Of a DNA stretch of 18,233 nucleotides, positions 6,648-13,933 are shown piece by piece. Source of the DNA: CAZDKK01 sp964506245 (GTDB lineage: Bacteria; Eisenbacteria; RBG-16-71-46; CAIMUX01; WJJG01); NCBI GenBank assembly GCA_964506245.1, contig CAZDKK010000087.1, positions 1 through 18,233 of the forward strand, written 5' to 3'. The number at the start of each line of letters is the position of its first letter. The stretch's first letter is position 1. Both the position numbers and the translations under genes were made by a program. The notes under the pieces are model-generated. The model had not been told where the DNA came from, made no database searches, and worked only from the letters and a program-made list of their open reading frames with translations.

Positions 6648-8024
6648 ATGCCAACCCTGGTCCTCAGCGTTTCCGGGGCTCGCGGCCTGGTGGGCGACGG
6701 TCTGGACGAGGCCGTGGCTTACCGGCTGGCCCGCGCCTTCGCGACCGTGACCGGCCCGGGGGAGATCTTGCTGGGGCGCGACTCCCGGCCGTCGGGACCG
6801 GCCCTCGCCCGCGCAGCCGCGGCGGGGCTGCGGGCCGGGGGATGCAGCGCGCGCGACCTCGGCCTCGTCACCACGCCCACGGTGCAGGTGGCGGTCGAGG
6901 CGGCCGGCGGGCCGGGCGGGCTCATCATCACGGCCAGCCACAATCCCGTAGAGTGGAACGCGCTCAAGTTCGTGGGCGCTGACGGGACTTTTCTCGGGCC
7001 GGGACCCATGGAACGGCTGCTGGCGGCGTTCCGGTCGACCGCACCGCCGGCGGCGGGCGAGATTGCCGCGGGCGCCTCGATCGGAAGCCAGCGGATCACC
7101 GAACCGGGCCGCGAGGCGACCCGGCGTCACGTGGAGCAGATCCTGGCCGCCGTGGATGCCGGGGCGATCCGCCGCGAGCGCTTGGCGGTGGCCGTCGACG
7201 CCGTGCGCGGCGCGGGCAGCGTCGTGCTCGAGCCGCTTCTCGAGGCCCTCGGCGCGCGCGCGGTCTGGATCGACCGCGAGCCCGACGGGCAGCTCCCGCC
7301 CAATCCGGAACCGCGCCCCGAGCGGCTTGGCCCGCTGCTGGAGCTGGTGCGCACGGAGCGTGCGATCCTCGGCTTCGCGGTCGATCCCGATTGCGACCGC
7401 TGTGCCGTGGTGACGCCCGAGCAGATCCTCGGCGAGGAATGGTCGCTGCCGCTGTGCGCGCTGCTGCGGCTCAAGAGCGGCGCGCGCGGGCCGCTGGTCA
7501 CGAACCTGAGCACCTCCGGGCGGATCGAGGAGGTCGCCGCGCGCTACGGCACGACGGTCGTGCGCGTCCCCGTTGGAGAGGCGCATGTCGTGGCCGGCAT
7601 GCGCGCCGCGCGGGCCATCCTGGGCGGCGAGGGCAATGGCGGGGTCATAGACCCGCGGGTCCACCTCGGGCGCGACGCGGGCGTGGCCGTCGCGCTGCTC
7701 CTGGAGCTGGCCGCGGGCGCGGGTCCGGGCAGCATCGCGCGCATCGCCGCGGGCTTCGCGCCGCGGGAAATGGTCAAGCGCAAGATCGAGTTGGCGCCCG
7801 AGCAGCGCGCGACCTTGATGGCGGCGCTGCGCGCCGAGTTCGGCGCGCCCGGCAACGAGCAGGATGGCTTGCGTTGGATGCTGGGTGACGCCTGGCTGCA
7901 TGTGCGGCCCTCGGGAACCGAGCCGATCCTGCGCGCCATCGCGGAAGCGCCCGAAGCCGCGAGCGCCCAAGCACTGGTCGCGCGCGTCGAGAGGCGGGCG
8001 CGCGAGCTGGGGGCCGGCGCCTAG
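6648..8024 (+). CDS. glmM: phosphohexomutase, phosphoglucosamine/phosphomannomutase type
   Basis: Alpha-D-phosphohexomutase of 458 aa that interconverts sugar 6- and 1-phosphates, probably for cell-wall or surface-glycan precursors. All four signature loops are visible: the phosphoserine loop TASHNP (Ser97), the Mg2+ loop DPDCDR (246-251), the sugar-recognition loop GEGNGG (327-332) and the phosphate-binding RPSGTEP (420-426). The GEGNGG loop differs from the GEHSGH of classical PMM/PGM and from the loop of common bacterial GlmM, and resembles archaeal-type phosphoglucosamine mutases. The symbol is therefore provisional, and phosphomannomutase or phosphoglucomutase remain possible. I chose ATG 6648 because the conserved domain starts there (VSGARGLVG) and GGAGGAGGG lies about ten bases upstream. 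The frame is open further 5' but runs into tRNA-Thr. Confidence 0.9.
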   Translation: MPTLVLSVSGARGLVGDGLDEAVAYRLARAFATVTGPGEILLGRDSRPSGPALARAAAAGLRAGGCSARDLGLVTTPTVQVAVEAAGGPGGLIITASHNPVEWNALKFVGADGTFLGPGPMERLLAAFRSTAPPAAGEIAAGASIGSQRITEPGREATRRHVEQILAAVDAGAIRRERLAVAVDAVRGAGSVVLEPLLEALGARAVWIDREPDGQLPPNPEPRPERLGPLLELVRTERAILGFAVDPDCDRCAVVTPEQILGEEWSLPLCALLRLKSGARGPLVTNLSTSGRIEEVAARYGTTVVRVPVGEAHVVAGMRAARAILGGEGNGGVIDPRVHLGRDAGVAVALLLELAAGAGPGSIARIAAGFAPREMVKRKIELAPEQRATLMAALRAEFGAPGNEQDGLRWMLGDAWLHVRPSGTEPILRAIAEAPEAASAQALVARVERRARELGAGA

Positions 8025-8045
8025 GCGCAGGCCTGGCCGGGAAGG

Positions 8046-8074
8046 CGGAACCCGGGGCGCTGCGCCGGGGTCCG
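8046..8074 (+). other. imperfect GC hairpin between mutase and ridA
   Basis: CGGA...TCCG (8046-8049 with 8071-8074) closes CCC/GGG and GGCG/CGCC inner stems with small bulges and a CTG loop. There is no T-tract, so a true terminator is doubtful. Confidence 0.3.
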
Positions 8075-8123
8075 GTGAGATCGAGGGGACAGGCGCGGCA
8101 GACGCACGCGCAGGGGGGGAAGG

Positions 8124-8519
8124 ATGCGCTCAGCAGTTCAAACGGAGCGGGCGCCGGCAGCCATCGGGCCCTACAGCCAGGGCAACCGGGCCGAGGGTGC
8201 CCGCGCGCTGGTCTTCACGGCCGGGCAGCTGGGGATGGATCCCAAGACCGGGCAACTCGTGCCCGGGGGCATCGAAGCGGAGTGCCGGCAGGCGCTCGAG
8301 AACGTGAAGGCCGTGCTGGCCGCGGGCGGGTCGGGTCTCGACCGGGTGGTCAAGACCACGGTCTTCCTGCAGACCATGGACGACTTCGCGCGCATGAACG
8401 AGGTCTACCAGGGCTTCTTCGCCGCGCCCTTCCCGGCCCGGAGCGCAGTCGCCGTGGCGGCGCTGCCCAAGGGCGCTCGCGTGGAGATCGAGGCCATCGC
8501 CGTGGTGGATCCGTCCTAG
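8124..8519 (+). CDS. ridA: RidA family 2-iminobutanoate/2-iminopropanoate deaminase
   Basis: Small trimeric YjgF/YER057c/UK114-type enzyme, 131 aa, the normal family length. It hydrolyses reactive enamines and imines released by PLP enzymes to 2-keto acids plus ammonia. The sequence shows the opening APAAIGPYSQG, FTAGQLGMDP, the helix QALENVKAVL, VVKTTVFLQTMDDFARMNEVY, and the catalytic-site segment FPARSAV, where Arg106 is the conserved substrate-carboxylate arginine, followed by VEIEAIA. All expected residues are present, so it looks like an active RidA-subfamily member. The start at 8124 has a GGGGGGAAGG ribosome site directly upstream. The next gene, a TPR protein, starts 14 bases downstream, so the two are likely co-transcribed, although no functional link is known. 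Confidence 0.95.
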   Translation: MRSAVQTERAPAAIGPYSQGNRAEGARALVFTAGQLGMDPKTGQLVPGGIEAECRQALENVKAVLAAGGSGLDRVVKTTVFLQTMDDFARMNEVYQGFFAAPFPARSAVAVAALPKGARVEIEAIAVVDPS

Positions 8520-8533
8520 GGAGGTTGCGGTCC

Positions 8534-10054
8534 GTGGGCTGGTGGGCATTGCTGTGCGACCGCCTGTGGGGCTTTGAGATCGCCGGCAGATGGCGGCTCT
8601 ACCCGGCCGACGAGGCGGACCGGCGCAAGCACGGACTGCCCGCGCGCATCCCGGTGCCGCGGGAGGTCTGGCGCACCTGGCGCAAGGGCTCGGAGCTCGA
8701 GCGCCTCCCGCACGCGGAGCTGGCCGACTACGCCGGCCGCTTCGCGCGCGAACGGCCGGCGCACCGGCTCGCGGCCGAGCTCGCCCTCTTTGCGCGCAAG
8801 GCCCCCCTGGCCGCGCGCGTCGAAGCGGCGCTGCGCGACCAGCAATGGCCGGAGGCCGAACGGCTGCTGGCCGAGGTGCTCGAGCTGGATCCGGGCGACG
8901 GTCGCGCCTGGTTGATGCGGGGTCTGAGCCTGCAGGGGCTGGGGCGTCTGGAGGAGGCCGAGCGCGCTTACCAGCAGGCGGAGGCGCGCAGCGGGGAGAC
9001 AGCCGATCTGCTCGCGCTGCGCGCGGGGCTGCTCGAGCTGCGCGGGCGCGGGGAGGAGGCGCGGGCATCCTGCCGCCGGGCCCTGGAGCTCGAGCCGGGC
9101 CATCCCCTCGCGCTCGAGCGCCTGGCCTCCCTCGGGGAGCTGGTCGAGATCTACCTGGGCGACCTCGACAAGCCCGAGAAGGCCTACCTGCCCCGCGCGG
9201 AGTACGAGCGCGTCATCGCGGAGGGTTGGGATCAGGCGCCTCAGACCCTGGCCTTCTATCTCGAGCGTTCTGAGTTCCACCTGCGGCGCGGGCAGGCCTC
9301 GCTGGCGCTTCAGGCGGCCGAACGCGCCGGCGCGATCCTGCGCCAGGAGCCCGCGGACGAACGGCTGGTGCGCTCGGGGCGCGCCTCCGCCGCGGCGGCG
9401 CGTTGCCGCGCGCTCATCGCGCTCGAGCGCTATGACGAGGCCGAGGGCGCGGTGGGCGAGCTGCGCGCGCTCGCGCCGGAGGCGGAGGCGACGCTGTCCT
9501 GCCTCGGCCAGCTCCTCTGGTTCCGGGGCGAGCGTGCGCGGGGGGCGGCGGTGCTGATGCGCGCGATCGAAGCCAATCCGAACCGGATCGAGAATCTTCA
9601 GCTCTACCTGAGCGGGGAGTTCCCGCGCGCCGAGCGCGATCCCCTGCGCGCGCTCGATCAGCTCCTGGCGGGCAATCCCGGGGCGCCCAACCTGCAGGCC
9701 CTGGCGGCCTCGCTCCATCTGGCGGCCGGCGGGTGGGAGCGGGGTACCGATCTGGCTGTCCGTTCAGCCGCGGGCGGGGCCGACGAGCAGCTCCTGCTCG
9801 AGCTGTCCGGCCGCCTCGGGCGGGCGGGGCGCCACGCGGACGTCGGCCGGATCGTGGACAGCGCCGGGGGATGGGAGCGCTTCCTCGGGGCTGACCCGAT
9901 GTTGCGCAGCAACGTGGCCGCCTCGCTGCGTGAGCTCGGGCGCCGCGAGGCGGCGACGGGCTTGTGGGATTCGGTCGTGGCCGATGCGCGGGCCCACCCG
10001 GCCGTGCGCCTGCGCGCCCGCGCGCTCCGGCAATCGCTGGAGCGCGACGGCTGA
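8534..10054 (+). CDS. tetratricopeptide-repeat protein, function unknown
   Basis: Protein of 506 aa dominated by helical repeats. Clear TPR units lie at about 91-190 (for example ALRDQQWPEAERLLAEVLEL, GLSLQGLGRLEEAERAYQQA and GRGEEARASCRRALELEPGH), and looser ones at about 240-350 and toward the C-terminus. The N-terminus (VGWWALLCDRLWGFEIAGRW) is aromatic and may associate with membrane, but it is not a standard signal peptide, so the protein is probably cytoplasmic and acts as an interaction scaffold. I chose GTG 8534 because GGGAGG lies about nine bases upstream. The frame is open further 5', but that part overlaps ridA in another frame. I do not recognise a named family. TPR content is clear; partner and role are unknown. 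Confidence 0.8.
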   Translation: MGWWALLCDRLWGFEIAGRWRLYPADEADRRKHGLPARIPVPREVWRTWRKGSELERLPHAELADYAGRFARERPAHRLAAELALFARKAPLAARVEAALRDQQWPEAERLLAEVLELDPGDGRAWLMRGLSLQGLGRLEEAERAYQQAEARSGETADLLALRAGLLELRGRGEEARASCRRALELEPGHPLALERLASLGELVEIYLGDLDKPEKAYLPRAEYERVIAEGWDQAPQTLAFYLERSEFHLRRGQASLALQAAERAGAILRQEPADERLVRSGRASAAAARCRALIALERYDEAEGAVGELRALAPEAEATLSCLGQLLWFRGERARGAAVLMRAIEANPNRIENLQLYLSGEFPRAERDPLRALDQLLAGNPGAPNLQALAASLHLAAGGWERGTDLAVRSAAGGADEQLLLELSGRLGRAGRHADVGRIVDSAGGWERFLGADPMLRSNVAASLRELGRREAATGLWDSVVADARAHPAVRLRARALRQSLERDG

Positions 10055-10072
10055 TGGCCGCGTCCCGCTGCG

Positions 10073-10101
10073 TTGACAGCCCTGCCCGCGTTCTCTATCC
10101 T
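10073..10101 (+). promoter_or_regulatory. strong sigma70-type promoter for selC
   Basis: A consensus TTGACA (10073-10078) is followed by an ideal 17-base spacer and TATCCT (10096-10101). Transcription would start near 10108, about 55 bases before the mature tRNA-Sec. It is the best consensus promoter seen in the window. Confidence 0.75.
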
Positions 10102-10162
10102 GCCTGGACGTTGTGCGTCGGCGGACAAATCCACGGCGCGCCCTCGGGTGCCAAGCGTGCAG

Positions 10163-10259
10163 GGGAGCGCATGGGTCCTGGTGGGCTCCCGGGCCTTCAA
10201 AGCCTGTGTCTGGCGCCTCGCGCGTCAGGGGTGGGTTCGATTCCCACACGCTCCCGCCA
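10163..10259 (+). tRNA. selC: tRNA-Sec (selenocysteine, anticodon TCA)
   Basis: A 97-base tRNA including an encoded CCA, close to the 95 bases of E. coli selC. The anticodon stem CGGGC/GCCTG (10190-10194 with 10202-10206) encloses CTTCAAA, placing UCA at 10197-10199. The acceptor GGGAGCG pairs with CGCTCCC. An eighth position (C10170 opposite A10248) would complete the 8+5 acceptor/T helix usual for bacterial tRNA-Sec but is mismatched. The D-stem GGGTCC/GGCTCC has six positions with one mismatch and one wobble, around TGGTG. The long variable arm has a 7-bp stem, CTGGCGC/GCGTCAG. The T-arm is GTGGG-TTCGATT-CCCAC and the discriminator is G. It is charged with Ser and converted to Sec before SelB delivers it to UGA. 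The genes selA, selB and selD are not in this window. Confidence 0.93.
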
Positions 10260-10263
10260 GTTT

Positions 10264-10321
10264 CTGCGGGCGGCCCCGCCCACCGCGCTCGGTGCGCAGG
10301 GGAGCGCGGGCCGCCCCGCAG
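10264..10321 (+). terminator. hairpin after selC
   Basis: CTGCGGG-CGGCCC (10264-10276) pairs with GGGCCG-CCCCGCAG (10308-10321) with a single bulged C, and the 31-base interior can fold further. It starts five bases after the CCA end. There is no T-run, so it may act as a terminator, a processing stop or a 5' leader structure for the next gene. Confidence 0.45.
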
Positions 10322-10335
10322 AGCGGCCTGGCACG

Positions 10336-10914
10336 ATGCTCAGGTGGACTGCCACCTCGGCCCTCTTGGCCCTGGCCCTGCTCGTCATTGCGCCGGGGGA
10401 GGCGCAACAGGCCCCCGGCGATTCGGAGCCCGGCGGCCAGCCGGCCAACCGGAGCCCGGCGGTGGCCGACAGCGCCCGGCTCGCTCCCCGGCGTGCCTAC
10501 TTCGATCGCTCGGGTTGGGTGATGGCCCGCTCGGCGCTCATCCCCGGCTGGGGCCAGGCGAAGAACGCCAAGTGGTTGAAGGCCCTGATCGTGGCAGGGA
10601 TCGAGGGTGCCTTCTTCGAGCGGTTGGTCTTCGAGAACGGCCGGGTTCACTACTACCGGGACCGCGCGGCGGAGCTGCCCGCGGAGCAAGAGGGGAAACG
10701 CGCGTACTACGAGGCCAAGGTCGAACGCCACGAAGACCACCGGCGCGACTTCATCTGGTGGACGAGCCTGGCGGTCGCCCTGGCGATGGGGGATGCCTAC
10801 GTGGACGCGCAGTTGCGCGACTTCGACGTCGAGCTGCAGGCCGAGCCGGAGCCGGTCGGAGCGAGCGAGGGAGGCGGGCTGCGCCTGCGTCTCTCCATCG
10901 GCCGGCACCTGTGA
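10336..10914 (+). CDS. DUF5683-like exported/membrane protein
   Basis: Protein of 192 aa. Residues 1-23 form a signal-peptide-like segment: MLRWT, then a hydrophobic core, then a GEA cleavage context before QQ. After a Pro/Gly/Ser-rich linker, residues 62-162 match the DUF5683 pattern: RSALIPGWGQ with the diagnostic PGWGQ (70-74), NAKWLKALIVAGIEGAFF as a hydrophobic helix, a charged region with several Tyr and His, then WWTSLAVALAMGDAYVDAQL as a second hydrophobic helix. The C-terminus (LRLRLSIG) looks like a short beta strand. The family is common in Gram-negative envelopes and its function is unknown. ATG 10336 is preferred because it gives the signal sequence, but no clear ribosome site precedes it. 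The stop lies eight bases before lepA. Confidence 0.82.
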   Translation: MLRWTATSALLALALLVIAPGEAQQAPGDSEPGGQPANRSPAVADSARLAPRRAYFDRSGWVMARSALIPGWGQAKNAKWLKALIVAGIEGAFFERLVFENGRVHYYRDRAAELPAEQEGKRAYYEAKVERHEDHRRDFIWWTSLAVALAMGDAYVDAQLRDFDVELQAEPEPVGASEGGGLRLRLSIGRHL

Positions 10915-10922
10915 AGGGAACC

Positions 10923-12752
10923 ATGGGCCTCGAGCGCAGTCACATCCGCAACTTCTGCATCATCGCCCACATCGACCATGGCAAGTCGACGCTGGCCGAT
11001 CGCATCCTCGAGCGCACCCACGCGGTGCCCATCGGGCGCATGCGCGACCAGGTGCTCGACGACATGGACCTCGAGCGGGAGCGCGGCATCACCATCAAAG
11101 CGCACGCCATCGCGCTCGATTACCGCGGGCGCGACGGTCAGGCCTACCGCCTGAACCTGATCGACACGCCCGGCCACGTGGACTTCAGCTACGAGGTCTC
11201 CCGCTCTCTGGCCGCCTGCGAGGGTGCGGTGCTGCTGGTCGACGCGACCCAGGGGGTCGAGGCGCAGACCGTCTCGAACCTCTACATGGCCATCGAGAAC
11301 AACCTCGAGGTCATCCCGGTGCTCAACAAGATCGATGTCGACACGGCGCGCCCGGACGAGGTGCGCATCGAAGTGGCCAACTTGATGGGTGGGCCGCCCG
11401 ACGAGGTGCTGGCCGTGAGCGCGCGCAACGGGACGGGCGTCGACGACCTGCTCGAGGCGATCGTGGCGCACGTGCCGCCCCCGCCGGCCAATTCGGCGCG
11501 CCCGCTGCGGGCGCTCATCTTCGATTCGCAGTTCGACACCTACCGCGGCGTCGTGGCCCACGTGCGTCTGGTCGACGGCAGCCTGCGCGCCGGCGATCGC
11601 ATCCGCTTCCTGGCCACCGGCAAGAGCTTCGAGGTGCAGGAGGTGGGCCTCTTCCGGCTCAAGCTGGATCCGATCGAGCGGCTCGAGGCGGGGGACGTCG
11701 GCTACGTGATCGCCGGGATCAAGGAGGTCGGCGATGCGCGGGTGGGAGACACGCTGGCGGCGGCGGACACCGAGGGGCTCGAGCCCCTGCCCGGGTACCT
11801 ACCGCTGAAGCCCATGGTCTACAGCGGCCTGTTCCCCGTCTCGTCGGACGACTACGAGGACCTGAAGGATGCGCTGGCCAAGCTGCGCCTGAACGATGCT
11901 GCCCTCTCGTACGAACCGGAGACCTCCGTCGCGCTCGGCTTCGGCTTCCGCTGCGGCTACCTCGGGCCGCTCCACCTGGAGATCGTGCAGGAGCGCCTGC
12001 AGCGCGAGTACGGGCTGTCGATCATCGCCACCCTGCCGAACGTGCGCTATCGCGTCTGGCCCAAGGGCGCCACCACCCACGAGATCGTGGACAATCCGAG
12101 CAAGATGCCCGACGTGGGCGAGTGCGACCGGGTCGAGGAGCCGCTCGTCCGCCTGCACCTGATGGTGCCGCCCGACAGCGTCGGTCAGGTGATGCGGCTC
12201 GTCCTCGACCGGCGCGGCGTGCAACAGAACATGCAGCACTTCGACGAGCGCCGCATGCGACTCGAGTACCTGGCGCCGCTGGGCGAGATCCTCTTCGGCT
12301 TCTTCGACCGGTTGAAGACGGTGACGCGCGGTTACGGCACGATGGACTACGAGTTCCACGGCTACGCCGAGTCGAACATGGTCAAGCTCGAGGTCCTGCT
12401 CAACGGCGAGAAGGTGGACGCGCTCTCGCTGGTGGTCCACGCGGACAAGTCCTACGAATGGGGTCGCAAGCTGGTCGACCGGCTGGCGGACCTGATTCCG
12501 CGCCAGCTCTTCAAGGTCGCCATCCAGGCGGCGGTGGGCGGGCGGATCGTGGCGCGCTCGACCGTCAATCCCCTGCGCAAGGACGTGCTGGCCAAGTGCT
12601 ATGGCGGCGACGTCACACGCAAGCGCAAGCTGCTCGAGAAGCAAAAGGAAGGCAAGAAGCGCATGCGGCAGATCGGCACGGTCCACGTTCCCCAGGAGGC
12701 GTTCCTGGCCCTCCTGCGCGCGACCGACGAGGAGCAGGGGGCGCGCCGATGA
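10923..12752 (+). CDS. lepA: elongation factor 4 (LepA), ribosomal back-translocase GTPase
   Basis: Translational GTPase of 609 aa, the standard LepA length, which acts on ribosomes and influences initiation and back-translocation. G motifs are clear: AHIDHGKST (15-23), RGITIKA (54-60, switch I), DTPGH (81-85) and NKID (135-138). After domain II (about 190-280), the EF-G-like domains III and V and the LepA-specific C-terminal domain are recognisable by LGPLHLEIVQERL, GYGTMDYEF, RKLVDRLADLIPRQLFKVAIQAA and KCYGGDVTRKRKLLEKQKEGKKRM. ATG 10923 opens the conserved MGLERSHIRNF; the frame continues 5' across selC but that is not coding. Its stop overlaps the hemW start (ATGA), implying translational coupling. 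The lepA-hemW pairing is a common ancestral arrangement. Confidence 0.98.
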   Translation: MGLERSHIRNFCIIAHIDHGKSTLADRILERTHAVPIGRMRDQVLDDMDLERERGITIKAHAIALDYRGRDGQAYRLNLIDTPGHVDFSYEVSRSLAACEGAVLLVDATQGVEAQTVSNLYMAIENNLEVIPVLNKIDVDTARPDEVRIEVANLMGGPPDEVLAVSARNGTGVDDLLEAIVAHVPPPPANSARPLRALIFDSQFDTYRGVVAHVRLVDGSLRAGDRIRFLATGKSFEVQEVGLFRLKLDPIERLEAGDVGYVIAGIKEVGDARVGDTLAAADTEGLEPLPGYLPLKPMVYSGLFPVSSDDYEDLKDALAKLRLNDAALSYEPETSVALGFGFRCGYLGPLHLEIVQERLQREYGLSIIATLPNVRYRVWPKGATTHEIVDNPSKMPDVGECDRVEEPLVRLHLMVPPDSVGQVMRLVLDRRGVQQNMQHFDERRMRLEYLAPLGEILFGFFDRLKTVTRGYGTMDYEFHGYAESNMVKLEVLLNGEKVDALSLVVHADKSYEWGRKLVDRLADLIPRQLFKVAIQAAVGGRIVARSTVNPLRKDVLAKCYGGDVTRKRKLLEKQKEGKKRMRQIGTVHVPQEAFLALLRATDEEQGARR

Positions 12753-13933
12753 GCGGAGCGGGCAGCGAGATCGGGCTCTACGTCCACGTGCCCTTCTGCT
12801 GCGCCAAGTGCAAGTACTGCGCCTTCTACAGCGTCGTTGCGGGCGAGAGCGCCTACGACGAGTATCTGGCGGCCCTGGCAGCCGAGTGGGAGCTGGTCCG
12901 CACCGAGGAGGCCGGGCTGGCCGACCCTGGCGCGCGCGTCACGAGCATCTACGTCGGCGGGGGGACGCCGTCGATGCTGGGGGGCGACCGGCTGGCCCGC
13001 CTGCTCGACACCCTGCGCTCGGGCCCACCCTGGGCCGAGGACGTCGAGATCTCCGTCGAGGTCAACCCCGAGAGCACCAGCCCGCAGATGGCTGCCGGCG
13101 CCCGTGCGGCGGGGTACAACCGCATCAGCATCGGCGTTCAGTCCTTCCGCGATGATGAGCTCGCGCTGCTGGGCCGGGCGAGCCGCGTCGCCGACGCGCA
13201 GCGCGCGATCGAGACGGTGCGCACGGCGGGCTTCGCCAACCTGAACCTCGATCTCATCTACGGCCTGCCCGGTCAGTCCGTCGAGCGCTGGCACGAGAGC
13301 GTGGCGGCGGCCTTGGAGTACCGGAGCGAACACCTCTCCTGCTATCTGCTGACCCCCGAAGAGAACACGATCCTGCACCGCCTGCTGCACGGGGGCGACC
13401 TGACGACCCCGCTGGAGGAAATCGTGCTGCGCCAGTATCGGCTCCTCATGGAAGCCGCCGCCGGTGCGGGACTGGAGCACTACGAGATCTCCAATTTCTG
13501 CCAGCCCGGCCGTCGCTGCCGGCACAACGAGGGCACGTGGCAGCGCCGGCCCTACTACGGGCTGGGGCCGGCGGCGCACTCCTTCGACGGTACGGCGCGC
13601 TGGCAGAACCCGGCCGACCTGGCCGGATACGTGCGCCCGCTGCTGGGCGAAGGGCGCCGCCCGACCCGCGAGCGCTATCGTCTGGCGCCGGGGGACGTGG
13701 TCAAGGAGAAGATCATCCTGGGTCTGCGACTGGCCGAGGGTGTGGCCTGGGCGGACCTGGACGCGGCCTCCTCTGCCAACCAGCGCTTGCGGCTGCGCCA
13801 CCGCGCGCAGTTCCTGGCCAGCTCCGGGTTCCTGCGCGTCGAAGCCGAACGCCTGCGGCTGTCACCCGACGCCTACTTCGTGTCGAATGCGATCTTCATC
13901 GAGCTGCTGCGCGCCCTGGAGGAGGACGCATGA
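12749..13933 (+). CDS. hemW: radical SAM family heme chaperone HemW
   Basis: Radical SAM protein of 394 aa. The [4Fe-4S] motif C17-x3-C21-x2-C24 in PFCCAKCKYCAF has Phe two residues after the last Cys, as in HemW and unlike HemN, which carries an extra Cys. Further landmarks are YVGGGTPSML (SAM-binding glycine motif), EVNPES, NRISIGVQSF, NLDLIYGLPGQS, the HYEISNF segment and a C-terminal HemW domain (about 300-390). HemW binds heme and passes it to membrane respiratory proteins, and the older name coproporphyrinogen oxidase is misleading for this branch. Start ATG 12749 overlaps the lepA stop, and its own stop overlaps the start of the glycosyltransferase (ATGA), so three genes in a row are coupled. 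Confidence 0.95.
   Translation: MSGAGSEIGLYVHVPFCCAKCKYCAFYSVVAGESAYDEYLAALAAEWELVRTEEAGLADPGARVTSIYVGGGTPSMLGGDRLARLLDTLRSGPPWAEDVEISVEVNPESTSPQMAAGARAAGYNRISIGVQSFRDDELALLGRASRVADAQRAIETVRTAGFANLNLDLIYGLPGQSVERWHESVAAALEYRSEHLSCYLLTPEENTILHRLLHGGDLTTPLEEIVLRQYRLLMEAAAGAGLEHYEISNFCQPGRRCRHNEGTWQRRPYYGLGPAAHSFDGTARWQNPADLAGYVRPLLGEGRRPTRERYRLAPGDVVKEKIILGLRLAEGVAWADLDAASSANQRLRLRHRAQFLASSGFLRVEAERLRLSPDAYFVSNAIFIELLRALEEDA

Noticed and set aside
8075..8533. Upstream open extension of the TPR protein frame
   Set aside because: It overlaps ridA in another frame, and ridA is unmistakable. GTG 8534 has a good ribosome site.
10163..10259. tRNA-Ser or an opal suppressor instead of tRNA-Sec
   Set aside because: The UCA anticodon, six-position D-stem, G discriminator with CCA and overall close match to the selC layout favour tRNA-Sec. 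A covariance score would settle it.
10113..10922. Upstream open extension of the lepA frame
   Set aside because: It runs through tRNA-Sec and the DUF5683 gene. LepA homology begins at the ATG at 10923.
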